The notes below the pieces were generated by a model that saw only the letters and a list, made by a program, of their open reading frames with translations, had not been told where the DNA came from and searched no databases. Made by a program: the position numbers and the translations under genes. From Clostridiales bacterium (GTDB lineage Bacteria; Bacillota; Clostridia; Lachnospirales; Lachnospiraceae), in the NCBI GenBank assembly GCA_018365455.1, contig JAGZJZ010000014.1, positions 79,412 through 143,411 on the forward strand: 64,000 nucleotides of DNA. Direction: 5' to 3'. Below, in pieces: positions 25,062 to 34,371 of the stretch (position 1 is its first letter; every line of letters begins with the position of its first letter).

Positions 25062-26588
25062 CTACTCCTTAGCAATTCCATAATTATTTTCTGCGGACCA
25101 GCCATTTTCTGCTTTCACTTCCTCCAGTACTTCCTTATAAGAATCATTGACCATTTTCCCAAATTCTTCCGTTGACAGTCCGCCTTCCAGATACTGCTGT
25201 CCTGCCCGGTGGAAATAAGTGCGCAGTTTTTCGTTAATTCCTGTATAGTAAGCCATGCGTAAAGGTTCTTCCGTAATAATAAATCCACTTAAGCTGTCCG
25301 GAAGTTTGGTGGTATTTGCCAGGGGGATTCTGCAGATGCCGTCAGCAAATTTTTTCTGGATGTCCGGTGATGACATATACTGAACGAATTTAATCGCTGC
25401 TTCTAACCGGGCACTATCCCCTTCCAGGTTTTTATTTACTGCATAAATGATATCCGGCTGTCCGCCCAGAATTACGGATTTGCCCATTGCATATTCGGAT
25501 GTATCTTTTGTAATAACCGGAACCGGCATAACTTCGTATTTAAAATCATCTCCCACCGCATCCTGAATCTGGCTGAGATTTGTGGAAAGTGCCTGCACCA
25601 TTGCAACTTCACCCCTCATGAACATATCCAGTGCTGATTTCTGGTCCAGACCATTATAGTCGCTGGTCCAGTACTGAGAAAACTCCTTCATCATATCGAA
25701 TCCTTTTACCAGCTGGGGACTTGTAAAGTCAATTTTTCCCTCATCAAATCCTTTTGCGATTTCTCCTAACTCAATATAGCCATTGCCGGACTCGTCCAGC
25801 TCCTTTACCAGCCCCTCATCCAGCTGACTGGATACAGAGTTGTTAAACCAAAGCCAGGAGAGGTCTCCGATTGTGGCATTTGGGAACCCAAAGGGAATCG
25901 TTCCGGAATCTTTGAGTTTTTTACAGGCGTCCATAAATTCCGCCCATGTCTCCGGTTTCTTCACTCCGGCTTTTTCAAAAAGGTCCATGTTACAGAAGAT
26001 GCGGACAACACTGGTGGATGAGGGATATCCCGGCACCACATTATCCGGAAGTTCCATTCTTTCTAATATGGAATCCGGAAGGGTTTCTCTCCACGGTTTT
26101 CCGGGATCATATGCACTTTCGGTGTCATAGAGATCCTTAAAATTATACAGCCAGCCGCTGTCATAATCCGAAGTGATATTATACAGAATATCCGTATACA
26201 CATCCGGTCCTTCTCCTGCGGAGAATTGCGTTGTCAGCCAGGTTCGGTAGTCTCCCGTAGGTATGGACTCGAACTCTACCTGTATGCCGGTCTCATCTGT
26301 GAAAGCTTTGATTATATCCTGGGTAAGCTGGTTTGCCTTTTCGTCCGTTCCCAGATCCTGCACAAACTTTAACGTCACATTTTCCCCGCTGTCTGCTTTC
26401 TTTTCTCCGTCTCCCGTATCCTCTTTTTTGGATTCTTCCGCCTGGTTTGCCTCACTTCCTGCCTGGGTATCTTTTGCCCCGCCAGTTGCTTTATCGGTTG
26501 CTTTCTCACCGCCACCTGCTCCACATCCAGCCAGCATTCCAGCCGCCATTGCCCCGCTTAAGAGAACTGCAATTATTTTTTTCTTCAT
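25062..26588 (-). CDS. Sugar ABC transporter solute-binding lipoprotein (CUT1 family)
   Basis: The protein is about 508 residues. A lipoprotein signal (lipobox LAGC at about 19-22) is followed by an acidic, Lys/Asp/Glu-rich linker. Then come the two lobes of a family 1 extracellular binding protein (TLKFVQDLGTDEKANQLTQDIIKAFTDETGIQVEFESIPTGDY and later the GEVAMVQ segment). It captures a sugar outside the membrane and feeds the 26733/27561 permeases. The second ATG (26588) is chosen for spacing from GGAGG. No ATPase gene lies in the operon, so a shared MsmK-type ATPase is likely. Confidence 0.88.
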   Translation of the reverse strand: MKKKIIAVLLSGAMAAGMLAGCGAGGGEKATDKATGGAKDTQAGSEANQAEESKKEDTGDGEKKADSGENVTLKFVQDLGTDEKANQLTQDIIKAFTDETGIQVEFESIPTGDYRTWLTTQFSAGEGPDVYTDILYNITSDYDSGWLYNFKDLYDTESAYDPGKPWRETLPDSILERMELPDNVVPGYPSSTSVVRIFCNMDLFEKAGVKKPETWAEFMDACKKLKDSGTIPFGFPNATIGDLSWLWFNNSVSSQLDEGLVKELDESGNGYIELGEIAKGFDEGKIDFTSPQLVKGFDMMKEFSQYWTSDYNGLDQKSALDMFMRGEVAMVQALSTNLSQIQDAVGDDFKYEVMPVPVITKDTSEYAMGKSVILGGQPDIIYAVNKNLEGDSARLEAAIKFVQYMSSPDIQKKFADGICRIPLANTTKLPDSLSGFIITEEPLRMAYYTGINEKLRTYFHRAGQQYLEGGLSTEEFGKMVNDSYKEVLEEVKAENGWSAENNYGIAKE

Positions 26589-26732
26589 TTTCATTTCCTC
26601 CTTTTATATAAAGTCTGGTCCAATTGGACCGACCCTATTCTCTGCTTTCATTATGTTCAGATCATCGCCTATTGTTTATAATCTCAACAACTGTTTCTTT
26701 TTAACACATATATGAATGTATTTATATACTTA

Positions 26733-27548
26733 TCAGCCTTTCACAGATCCCTGCGTCAAGCCTGCTACAAAAGATTTACTGGCAAAGCAGAACAGGATGA
26801 TCAGCGGCATGGAAGCAATGATATACCCTGAAAATAACACCCCGTTGCCGTCATTTACAGAAGTTACCATTTTTGTCAAAGCAACTGCAATCTGCTGGGT
26901 CTTCTCTCCTGTCGCCGCTACCAGGGGCCAAAGATAGTTATTCCAGGCAGATAATCCCGTCATAATCGTCATCGTTGCTATGATAGGCTTTGAAAGTGGT
27001 GCTGCCACCTTCATTAAAATTGCCATATCTCCTGCTCCTTCTATCTCGGCCGCTTCAAATAGACTTTTGGGCAATCCTTCCATGGAGCCTCTGGTGAGAA
27101 ATGTCCCCATGGCAACACTATAGGCGGTAGGCGGTAAGATCAGCCCCCAGTATGTATTATACAATTTCAGTTCCGATATCTGGATAAACTGAGGGATCAG
27201 CATTACAAAACCCGGAATCATCAGCATAGCTATAATACCATAATACAGTACCCTGGAACCTTTAAATGTGAATCGGACAAACGCATAGGCTGCCAATACG
27301 GAAAGTATAATGGTCAGAATTATGACTGCAAAGGTAACCACAAAGGAGTTCATCATTGGCCTTGCCACCTGGGAAAAGGCTTTTTCAAAATTTACGAACC
27401 TCCACTGTGCTGCGAGCATAAATGGATTCATAATTATTTCTTTCTGAGGTTTAAATGCATTGATTACTAACAGATAAAACGGTGATAAAGTCAGGAGCAG
27501 CAATAACCCAAGTATTACTCTGCCTGAAATTTTCGCAAATATCTTCAT
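26733..27548 (-). CDS. Sugar ABC transporter permease, MalG-type
   Basis: The 271 residues have six transmembrane helices. The EAA loop EAAEIEGAGDMAILMKVAAPLSKPI near residue 170 is the docking site for the ATPase. It pairs with the upstream MalF-type permease (12 bp apart). It belongs to the operon permease-permease-binding protein-sulfatase, so it carries a sulfated saccharide or its precursor (inference from context). Confidence 0.9.
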   Translation of the reverse strand: MKIFAKISGRVILGLLLLLTLSPFYLLVINAFKPQKEIIMNPFMLAAQWRFVNFEKAFSQVARPMMNSFVVTFAVIILTIILSVLAAYAFVRFTFKGSRVLYYGIIAMLMIPGFVMLIPQFIQISELKLYNTYWGLILPPTAYSVAMGTFLTRGSMEGLPKSLFEAAEIEGAGDMAILMKVAAPLSKPIIATMTIMTGLSAWNNYLWPLVAATGEKTQQIAVALTKMVTSVNDGNGVLFSGYIIASMPLIILFCFASKSFVAGLTQGSVKG

Positions 27549-27560
27549 ACGTCTCTCCTT

Positions 27561-28469
27561 CTATTCTGATAAGTCTTCGCTCTTTAGGAATTTGTTATTT
27601 AAAACAGTCAGAATCATGATGATAATAAATAAGATGATACCAATGGCAGATGAATACCCCATCTTTTTATATGTAAAGCCCTGTTCATATAAATAAACTG
27701 CCGGAACCATCGTAGAGGTCACAGGTCCTCCCTTTGTCAGAATATAAATCGATTCAAAAATCTGCAGGGAATTGATGATCGCCAATGTAATCATAAGCTT
27801 CAGCTGCCCGGATACTAACGGCAGATCCACTTTAATAAACCGCTGTAAAATATTTGCTCCATCAATTCTGGAAGCTTCAAATACATCCCTGGAGATCGAC
27901 TGCAATGCTCCGAAATAAATCAGGAACTGCATTCCTCCCAGCATGGACATCCCAAGCCAGGGAAATCCGATTGCAATAATAGAACCAAGTGCCGTCTTCG
28001 TGTCTCCAAGCCAGGGGCTTGCCAGATTCGATAGCCCGATGTTATGAAGCAGAATGTTTAAAACTCCGTTATCTCCAGCCAGAATCCATTTCCATAACAG
28101 GATGATTACTACCCCCGGGATTACCATAGGAAAGGTAAATGCCGTCCGTATAACATACTGCTTTTTAACAGATTTAACAGCAAACAGCAACTCTGCAGCC
28201 AGAAGCGGAATCGACACAACGATCAAAATATATGCGATCATTACTTTCAATACCGTGACCAATGATCCCAAAAACACACTGTCTTTAAACGCAGCAATGT
28301 AGTTATCCAGCCCCACAAAAACATTCAGGTTACCGCCGTTCCAATTAAAAAACGACTTTTCAATCGCCATTCCAAAGGGAATGTATTTAAATGTAACCAG
28401 AAAAATGTAGATTGGAATCAAAAACAAGTAAGGTTTGATTATTTTAATCCAGTTTCTTTTTTTCTGCAC
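27561..28469 (-). CDS. Sugar ABC transporter permease, MalF-type
   Basis: The 302 residues have six membrane spans. The EAA-type loop FEASRIDGANILQRFIKVDLPLVSGQ lies near residue 200. The start is GTG 28469 with AAAGGAGG 8 nt upstream. It is the first gene of the sulfatase/importer operon. In the 5' leader GTACA-TCT-TGTAC (28487-28499) is a small inverted repeat that could bind the YesN-type regulator encoded upstream. Confidence 0.9.
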   Translation of the reverse strand: MQKKRNWIKIIKPYLFLIPIYIFLVTFKYIPFGMAIEKSFFNWNGGNLNVFVGLDNYIAAFKDSVFLGSLVTVLKVMIAYILIVVSIPLLAAELLFAVKSVKKQYVIRTAFTFPMVIPGVVIILLWKWILAGDNGVLNILLHNIGLSNLASPWLGDTKTALGSIIAIGFPWLGMSMLGGMQFLIYFGALQSISRDVFEASRIDGANILQRFIKVDLPLVSGQLKLMITLAIINSLQIFESIYILTKGGPVTSTMVPAVYLYEQGFTYKKMGYSSAIGIILFIIIMILTVLNNKFLKSEDLSE

Positions 28470-28586
28470 TTTTCTTTCCTCCTTTTGTACATCTTGTACG
28501 TTAAATTAATTATATCAGCCTTATTTTTATATATCTTTGTAATATTTTTCTGTATTTGGTGTAATATTTTTATATGAAACCACAAA

Positions 28587-28621
28587 AAAAAGGTGTGTAT
28601 TAAAAATTTACACACCTTTTT
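28587..28621 (-). terminator. Intrinsic terminator after the sensor-kinase operon
   Basis: AAAAAGGTGTGTA pairs perfectly with TACACACCTTTTT around a 9-nt loop. On the minus strand it ends the regulator/kinase transcript just before the importer promoter region. Confidence 0.85.
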
Positions 28622-28660
28622 GTTCATATCTATTATTCGTGTCAGCTAATCATTGAAACT

Positions 28661-28864
28661 TTTCAGCTTACCATAGTAGCTTCTTAATACCATCTTCTCA
28701 TTTTAGATTCTCTAGTAGCTTCCCATACCACCTTCTCATTTCAGCTAACAATAGCAGCTTTTCATACTATCTTCTCATTTTCGCTAACAATAGCAACTTT
28801 TCATACTATCTTCTCATTTTCGCTAACAATAGCAACTTTCATACTATCTTCTCATTTCCGCTTT
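28661..28864. repeat. Degenerate 39-bp tandem repeat (about five copies)
   Basis: The unit is CTTCTCATTTTCGCTAAC followed by AATAGCAACTTTTCATACTAT. The two copies nearest the kinase gene are nearly identical; those nearer the terminator are diverged. On the minus strand each unit has a GCTA-N4-TAGC mini-hairpin and two tiny ATG-to-stop frames. It fills the 3' untranslated stretch between the kinase stop codon and its terminator. No gene lies in 28622-28887. Confidence 0.7.
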
Positions 28865-28887
28865 TCAATTCGATTTCCTATATTCAT

Positions 28888-30693
28888 TCACTTTACTATC
28901 TTGTCTTTCTGGGTAATAATCACACGGCTGGCAATACCTTCTTCACTTTCAATCCGTATGCCGCAATCCTTGCCATAGAGAAGCTTGATTCTATCATTCA
29001 CATTGATTAAAGCAATCCCAAACCCTTTATTCTCCGGAGTTCGAATTTCTCTGGAAAAAGAATTCAGAGATTTATTCAACTCTTCCAACTGATCTTTCGC
29101 AATTCCCCTTCCATCATCCGAGACAATAATATCCACATAACCCCCTCTTCTGACCACGCTGATATCGATTACACCCTTATGCCCGGGCTTTGGTAGAATT
29201 CCATGTACCCATGCATTTTCCACCACTGGCTGTATCAAGAGTTTTACCGTTTCCAGCATCTCATCTTCTTTGGCAGCATGTACTTCCAGCTTTACGCAAT
29301 GGTCATAACGCTCATTAATAATCGCAAGATAGGATCTCACATGATTTAGTTCTGCTTCTAAAGTAGTTCTGGACTCCTTGCAATTAATGCTATAACGCAT
29401 CATGTTGGAAAGATTCTGGGTGAGGTTCCCAATAGTATCAATCTCTTCGATCTGAGCGATGCAGTAAATATTATCCAGGGTATTGTATAAAAAGTGAGGA
29501 TTAATCTGCGCCTGCAAAGCACTGATCTGCGCCTGTTTTTCCCGCACTTCCGACAGATATATCCTGGCTCCCATTTCCTGAATCCTCTTTTTCATATTGT
29601 TAAACCGCCTTGCAATATGACCAATCTCATCATTCGAAGTAACTTTAATAAAGGCTTCCGGTTCCTCTTCCATCGTATCCATAAAGTCATTCAAAACCTT
29701 AACCGGCATCATCAGACGTTTGGACAAATATACCGAAACCAGTATTCCAAAGACAGCACAGGATATAAAGATCAGATTAATAGTCTGTACAAGATGGTGG
29801 ACGCTTTCAAACAAAACACTATTAGAATCTACTGTTGTTACCACCCACTTGTATCTCGGTATGTACATACTGGTGATAAAGGATTCTTTATCCGAAATAG
29901 TAGTATAATCCTGATCCTTTGCCTTGGCTTCCGGTTTTTCAATCCTTCCTGCAATCTGCTTCGCACTGTCATCTGTAATATGCTGGCTGTAAATAACATT
30001 TCCCTCATAATCTGTCACGACAATTCCCCGGTCCTGGGAATCCAGCTGCCGGAAAATACTGGAGATCTCCGTAAATTTTACCGAAACCATAATAAACGGA
30101 ACGAAATCTTCCATTCCTTTAGAGCTTCTGGGTATCCGCTTTAAATAGAGCAGAACTTCGGATTTGCTGAGACCCGCAGGTTTATAATCTTCTTTTAACG
30201 GACCATATATAAAATCATTTTTATTCAATGATGCAAACTGTTGATACCATTCCGCTTCTTTCACATCAAAACGGTTTAAGTACATTCCATCTCCTACATA
30301 AACATGGTGGTCTTTATCATAGTAAATTAAAACACCATTCACTACATTTCCCAGATTATTGATATAGATGTTGTCTTTTAAATCCATCTCAAAATCGACC
30401 TGACTTTTCAGTGTCTGAAACGTGTAAGGTTCCTCACCGGAAAAGCAGATACTCTCAAATAATTGCTGGTTATTACTATTCGCCACATACTGTGCCACCC
30501 GATTAAATATTGCATCCAGATCATAGGTAACTTTCGCCATTGCCTGAGAATTATAGTTTATAATCTGCCGTTTCACAAACTTCGTGTTAAAATAGTTAAC
30601 CGCCGTAGAGATTCCCACCAGCATTACAAGCAGCAGTATGATATAGCTGGACATGACCTTCCAGTGCATTTTACTCTTTATCTTCTTAAACAT
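28888..30693 (-). CDS. Sensor histidine kinase, YesM/LytS-like (5TM-free, dCACHE type)
   Basis: The protein is about 601 residues. One transmembrane helix near residues 15-35 is followed by an extracellular Cache-like sensor (to ~275), a second membrane helix (~295-320), a HAMP linker, then a YesM-type kinase core with the phospho-His motif QAQINPHFLYNTLDNI and ATP-binding GRGIAKDQL and GFGIALINVNDRI. It senses an extracellular signal, probably a sugar, and phosphorylates the partner regulator. ATG 30693 has GGAG 6 nt upstream and overlaps the regulator stop by 8 bp. Context: directly upstream of the sulfatase importer. Confidence 0.9.
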   Translation of the reverse strand: MFKKIKSKMHWKVMSSYIILLLVMLVGISTAVNYFNTKFVKRQIINYNSQAMAKVTYDLDAIFNRVAQYVANSNNQQLFESICFSGEEPYTFQTLKSQVDFEMDLKDNIYINNLGNVVNGVLIYYDKDHHVYVGDGMYLNRFDVKEAEWYQQFASLNKNDFIYGPLKEDYKPAGLSKSEVLLYLKRIPRSSKGMEDFVPFIMVSVKFTEISSIFRQLDSQDRGIVVTDYEGNVIYSQHITDDSAKQIAGRIEKPEAKAKDQDYTTISDKESFITSMYIPRYKWVVTTVDSNSVLFESVHHLVQTINLIFISCAVFGILVSVYLSKRLMMPVKVLNDFMDTMEEEPEAFIKVTSNDEIGHIARRFNNMKKRIQEMGARIYLSEVREKQAQISALQAQINPHFLYNTLDNIYCIAQIEEIDTIGNLTQNLSNMMRYSINCKESRTTLEAELNHVRSYLAIINERYDHCVKLEVHAAKEDEMLETVKLLIQPVVENAWVHGILPKPGHKGVIDISVVRRGGYVDIIVSDDGRGIAKDQLEELNKSLNSFSREIRTPENKGFGIALINVNDRIKLLYGKDCGIRIESEEGIASRVIITQKDKIVK

Positions 30694-31519
30694 GCTCTTC
30701 TCCATACAATTCCCTGTTCAGCTTTGTCTTGTATTCTGTGGGACTTTCCCCTGTTACCTTTTTAAATACCTTAGTAAAATAATGCTGATCCGGATACCCC
30801 ACCTGGGCCGCTATATCCCATATTTTCCCCTGGGTTGTCATCATTAATTCTTTCGCACGTTCAACCTTCACCTGCATAATAAAAGCAGTCAGAGAAAGTC
30901 CGTTTGTTTTCTTAAAAACCGTGGACAGATATGCCTCACTTAAATGATATTTTAGAGCCAATCCGGAAAGTGTATATTTTTCACTGCAGTTCTTTCGAAC
31001 GGTGTCCTCAATATCCCGGATCACATCCTGAATATCTACAGATCTGGCTCCATCTGTTCTGCCTCCTTCTGCTCTGCTTCCTTCTGACGAAGGCAGTCCC
31101 CTGTCCGCAGATTCCCTATACCTTTCGCTGGTATTCTGCCATTCTGCTGATAATTCCTCCACACACTTATGGATCGTATTATTTAACACCTGCTTGTCCA
31201 CCGGTTTCAGAAGATAGTCAACCGCCCGGTATGACAGCGCCCGTTTCACATACTCAAACTCATCATATCCCGAAATCATAATAATTCTCGTCCGCTTTTC
31301 TATGGCATATATCCGTTCACATAGGGTACATCCATCTTCTGTGGGAAACTTTACATCTGAAATCACGATCTGGGGACGATGCTCTGAAAACAATGCAAGC
31401 GCACCTTCAACCGTATCCGCTTCCAGAATCTGTGTCTCCCCCTCTAACCGGCTTTGATCAATCATCTTTATAATCCCTTTACGGATCCAACGCTCGTCAT
31501 CTGCTACCAGAATTATCAT
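30686..31519 (-). CDS. Response regulator, YesN-type (REC plus AraC helix-turn-helix)
   Basis: The 277 residues start with a receiver domain (1-120; phosphoacceptor Asp in IVISDVKFPTEDG at ~55, Lys in LLKPVDK at ~105). A linker follows, then an AraC-type DNA-binding domain (~175-270: EKYTLSGLALKYHLSEAYLSTVFKKTNGLSLTAFI ... WDIAAQVGYPDQHYFTKVFKKVTGESPTEYK). It most likely activates the adjacent importer/sulfatase operon once phosphorylated by the 28888 kinase. It is the first gene of the kinase operon. Confidence 0.92.
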   Translation of the reverse strand: MIILVADDERWIRKGIIKMIDQSRLEGETQILEADTVEGALALFSEHRPQIVISDVKFPTEDGCTLCERIYAIEKRTRIIMISGYDEFEYVKRALSYRAVDYLLKPVDKQVLNNTIHKCVEELSAEWQNTSERYRESADRGLPSSEGSRAEGGRTDGARSVDIQDVIRDIEDTVRKNCSEKYTLSGLALKYHLSEAYLSTVFKKTNGLSLTAFIMQVKVERAKELMMTTQGKIWDIAAQVGYPDQHYFTKVFKKVTGESPTEYKTKLNRELYGEEHV

Positions 31520-31576
31520 ATGTATCTCTCCTTTTAAACAGTATACATTAACTATATCCTGCTTTTTAACGAATGT

Positions 31577-32134
31577 CTACCGATAACATATAAAATAATC
31601 CAGATAGGAAATATTGCACTCCTCCTTAGCCGGTACAAAAAACAGTTTCTGCAAAACAGACCTGCGTGCAGCTGCATCGTCCCGTGCCTTCATCAGAACG
31701 GAATCAACCCCATAATCCTTATATATATGCAGTAAAATTTCACCCATAAGTTCCCCAAATGCTTTTTCTGTCTCATATTCCGGGAGAATATCGATCCGCA
31801 ATATACCCATCCACTTATCATCTACGGAATATTTCTTTGAAGGACAGATCTCAATTGTTCCCACCGGCTTTTTCCGCTCTTTATCCACAATGGTTAATCG
31901 CACAAAATCGTGCACCTCATACCGGCTCTCCCAGTACTCCATACATTTTAAAAAAGCTTCATAATCCGTATAGTAAAAATCATCGTTACAGCTGTCCCCG
32001 TTAAAATGCCGTGCAGCCTCTTTGTTGGAATAGCATAAAAATAAATCCTCACTGTCACTGATTTCCATCTTCCTCAGGATAAAATGTTCCGTCTCATAAG
32101 TCGGACATTTTGCAAAAACATCTTTGTTGTGCAT
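31577..32134 (-). CDS. GNAT-family N-acetyltransferase
   Basis: The 185 residues begin ETEHFILRKMEISDSEDLFLCYSNKEAARHF, the RimJ/RimL-type acetyltransferase start. They continue through a strand (PVGTIEICP) and a region where the CoA-binding loop should be, but the usual RxxGxG/A is replaced by DILPEYETEKAFGELM, so the loop is atypical. It would acetylate an amino group of a protein, drug or metabolite; the substrate is unknown. It has its own transcript. Confidence 0.75.
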   Translation of the reverse strand: MHNKDVFAKCPTYETEHFILRKMEISDSEDLFLCYSNKEAARHFNGDSCNDDFYYTDYEAFLKCMEYWESRYEVHDFVRLTIVDKERKKPVGTIEICPSKKYSVDDKWMGILRIDILPEYETEKAFGELMGEILLHIYKDYGVDSVLMKARDDAAARRSVLQKLFFVPAKEECNISYLDYFICYR

Positions 32135-32332
32135 ATAAAAACCACCCTTTCCTTATTAAATATTCCTTTATGTAACGTTCTATTCTCTGGTTCTTACTCC
32201 AAAGTATATCAGAACATTTGTTCGGTGTAAAGACTATTTCTGAAATTTGCAGCATAATTTTTTGCTGTCTTTTTCACAGCGGACAATGTATAATAGAATA
32301 AAATAATTGATCAGAAGGGGTTGGATATTGTT

Positions 32333-33049
32333 ATGAAAAAATTAGGAATAATCGGCGGCATGGGACCGGAATCCACGTTGCTGTATTACAAAGAAATAGC
32401 GGAACAGTTCCAAAAAAGGGAAACACACGGATTTTTTCCGGAACTAACGATTGAAACGGTAAACATGTATAAAATGTTAGGATACTGTCTGGATGGGGAC
32501 TATGAAAATCTGGCTGGCTATTTGTCACAGGCTGTACATAATGCAGAATCCGCCGGAGCAGATTTCATTATTCTGGCATCCAATACTCCTCATGTGGTAT
32601 TTGAAACATTGCAGGCAAAAGCCTCTGTTCCAATGCTCAGTATTGTGGAACCTGTGTTCCATGCAGTCCGGGAACAGAGACTGAAAAAAATTGCCTGGCT
32701 TGGTACTGCCTTCACCATGGAGCAAAGCTATTTCAAGAAAATATTTACCGAAAATGATATAACGGTTATCGTACCAACTAAAAAAGAACGTGAATTTATT
32801 GATCAGACCATTGCCAGAGAGCTGGAATTTGGCATTGTAAAAGAAGAATCAAAAAAAGAAATAGATCAGATTATCCATCGTTTGATTTCAAAAGAAGGCA
32901 TAGACGGCATTATATTAGGTTGTACGGAATTGCCGCTGATGTATGCAGATACGATCCTTCCGGTTCCCTGTTTTGATACGATGAAATATCATATAAACGG
33001 GATTGTAGATTATATGTTAAGCGAATCAAACAGCGATGTCGGCAATTAA
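32333..33049 (+). CDS. Aspartate/glutamate racemase-family protein
   Basis: The protein is about 238 residues. The GGMGPESTLLYYKEI start and the LGCTELPLMY motif (second catalytic Cys) are typical of the Asp/Glu racemase superfamily. At the first catalytic position it has ASNTPH: the usual Cys-Asn-Thr is Ser-Asn-Thr. This resembles the YgeA class, where that residue is Thr and substrates are broader. The start at ATG 32333 follows AAGGGG at a longish distance (12 nt); the TTG at 32321 is too close. It is monocistronic. The amino acid substrate is unknown. Confidence 0.8.
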   Translation: MKKLGIIGGMGPESTLLYYKEIAEQFQKRETHGFFPELTIETVNMYKMLGYCLDGDYENLAGYLSQAVHNAESAGADFIILASNTPHVVFETLQAKASVPMLSIVEPVFHAVREQRLKKIAWLGTAFTMEQSYFKKIFTENDITVIVPTKKEREFIDQTIARELEFGIVKEESKKEIDQIIHRLISKEGIDGIILGCTELPLMYADTILPVPCFDTMKYHINGIVDYMLSESNSDVGN

Positions 33050-33067
33050 GAAGTAATTTTACGGAAA

Positions 33068-33136
33068 AATATAACCTCTGCAGCTATTGCCCACCACTAT
33101 TCTATAGCGAAAGTGCAATAGCTAAGAAGTTATATT
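33068..33136. repeat. Long interrupted inverted repeat
   Basis: AATATAAC, TCT and AGCTATTGC are mirrored exactly by GCAATAGCT, AGA and GTTATATT around a 24-nt loop, with single-base bulges. There is no T tract, so it is not a classic terminator, although it lies between convergent genes. It may be a small mobile-element relic or a convergent-transcription barrier. Confidence 0.5.
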
Positions 33137-33153
33137 AAAAGTTTATTATATGC

Positions 33154-34239
33154 TTATCGTTCTGATGCCAGCTTTTTATTTTCATACATCAATTTGTCTA
33201 TTTCCCGCAGAGCATCCTGGATATCATTGACTGCCCGGTAATGGGTCATGCCATAGGCAAAACTAAGATTCCGCTCACTTAATTCCATCATTGATACTTC
33301 AATTGCATCCTGAATCACTGTTTCATTTTCTTTTTTCGCCACCAGCATAAACTCATCACCCCCGGTACGGTAGACAGTTGCAATCTTCCTCATATTTTTA
33401 ATGATGATTTCCGAAAAAAATACTAAGGCCTTGTCTCCTTCTTCATGCCCAAATGTGTCATTGATATATTTAAAATGATTGATATCAATTAAACATAACA
33501 TACAATCCTGTTTGCTCTGGGTTTTACTGACAGCCAGATTAAACATTTGGCGGTTATAGGCTCCGGTTAAGGAATCGATGGCAAAAAAATTGATATTTTG
33601 CGAGATGTAATAAATAATAATGCCCAAAGCAGAAAATCCATAATTCAAACAATAGTATCGGTATTTTACTTCCAAAATAATACTTAGGATAATGGTTGCC
33701 ATGATCGCTGCAATAATAATCTGCTCGGTCTTCTTGCCCTGATCATATTTCTGTGCGGGAAAAAAGATCATCAGCGCCAGATAGAATAGCGTAGTTGCAG
33801 CAGGGAGGAAAAATAAGATTCCCCGGTCATAATTGTTATCGGTACCTATATAAAATACGATATTTACAAAGATGCTGAAAAAACAAACGACAGCATTTAT
33901 AATTAATGGTATATAAAATATCTTTTTAAATTTCTCTTTATAAAAGATTCTCATCAGCAGCATCGGTATGATAGACCCGCATGAGAAATTTAAAAAAGAT
34001 GTAATTCTCCGCAAATACCAGATGTAAGGCTCTTCCTGCCACCTGAATATATAATCCAATGAGGTGATGACAATCAGACCCAGATTAATAAGGACTGCAC
34101 TTCTGAATAAACGATTCTGTTTTTTACTAAATAAATAATTAATGTTAATCAGATATAACAGAAACAACAAACCGGTCAGCGGAACGGCATTCGAATATAC
34201 AAGCGTTCTCATTATGCACCTGCTCTCTGGGCTTCTCAT
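33154..34239 (-). CDS. Membrane-bound diguanylate cyclase (GGDEF)
   Basis: The 361 residues have about seven membrane helices (to ~190), then a GGDEF domain (DSLTGAYNRQMFNLAV start, active site GGDEF at about residue 295 in VYRTGGDEFMLV). The motif is intact, so it should make cyclic di-GMP from GTP in response to a membrane signal. No RxxD inhibitory site is evident near the usual position. It stands alone on the minus strand. The start at 34239 has AGAGG 9 nt upstream; 34212 is an alternative. Confidence 0.9.
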   Translation of the reverse strand: MRSPESRCIMRTLVYSNAVPLTGLLFLLYLININYLFSKKQNRLFRSAVLINLGLIVITSLDYIFRWQEEPYIWYLRRITSFLNFSCGSIIPMLLMRIFYKEKFKKIFYIPLIINAVVCFFSIFVNIVFYIGTDNNYDRGILFFLPAATTLFYLALMIFFPAQKYDQGKKTEQIIIAAIMATIILSIILEVKYRYYCLNYGFSALGIIIYYISQNINFFAIDSLTGAYNRQMFNLAVSKTQSKQDCMLCLIDINHFKYINDTFGHEEGDKALVFFSEIIIKNMRKIATVYRTGGDEFMLVAKKENETVIQDAIEVSMMELSERNLSFAYGMTHYRAVNDIQDALREIDKLMYENKKLASER

Positions 34240-34371
34240 TTGAATTCGCCTCTAAATTACCATATATTGGTCTACACTATTATATCAAAATATGATATCT
34301 CTGTCATCAAGTATTTATTTAAATTGGGTGGCGCTGAGGAAGGACACTTTGTATTCATAAACTGCAGAGAA

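Noticed and set aside
28661..28864. Repeat array considered as a CRISPR
   Set aside because: The 39-bp units are head to tail without unique spacers, they diverge gradually, and no cas genes lie nearby.
32211..32224. LexA-like box (AGAACATTTGTTCG) between the GNAT and racemase genes
   Set aside because: It fits the pattern with one mismatch, but no promoter can be matched to it and neither gene is a usual SOS member. It is left as a weak possibility, not listed as a feature.
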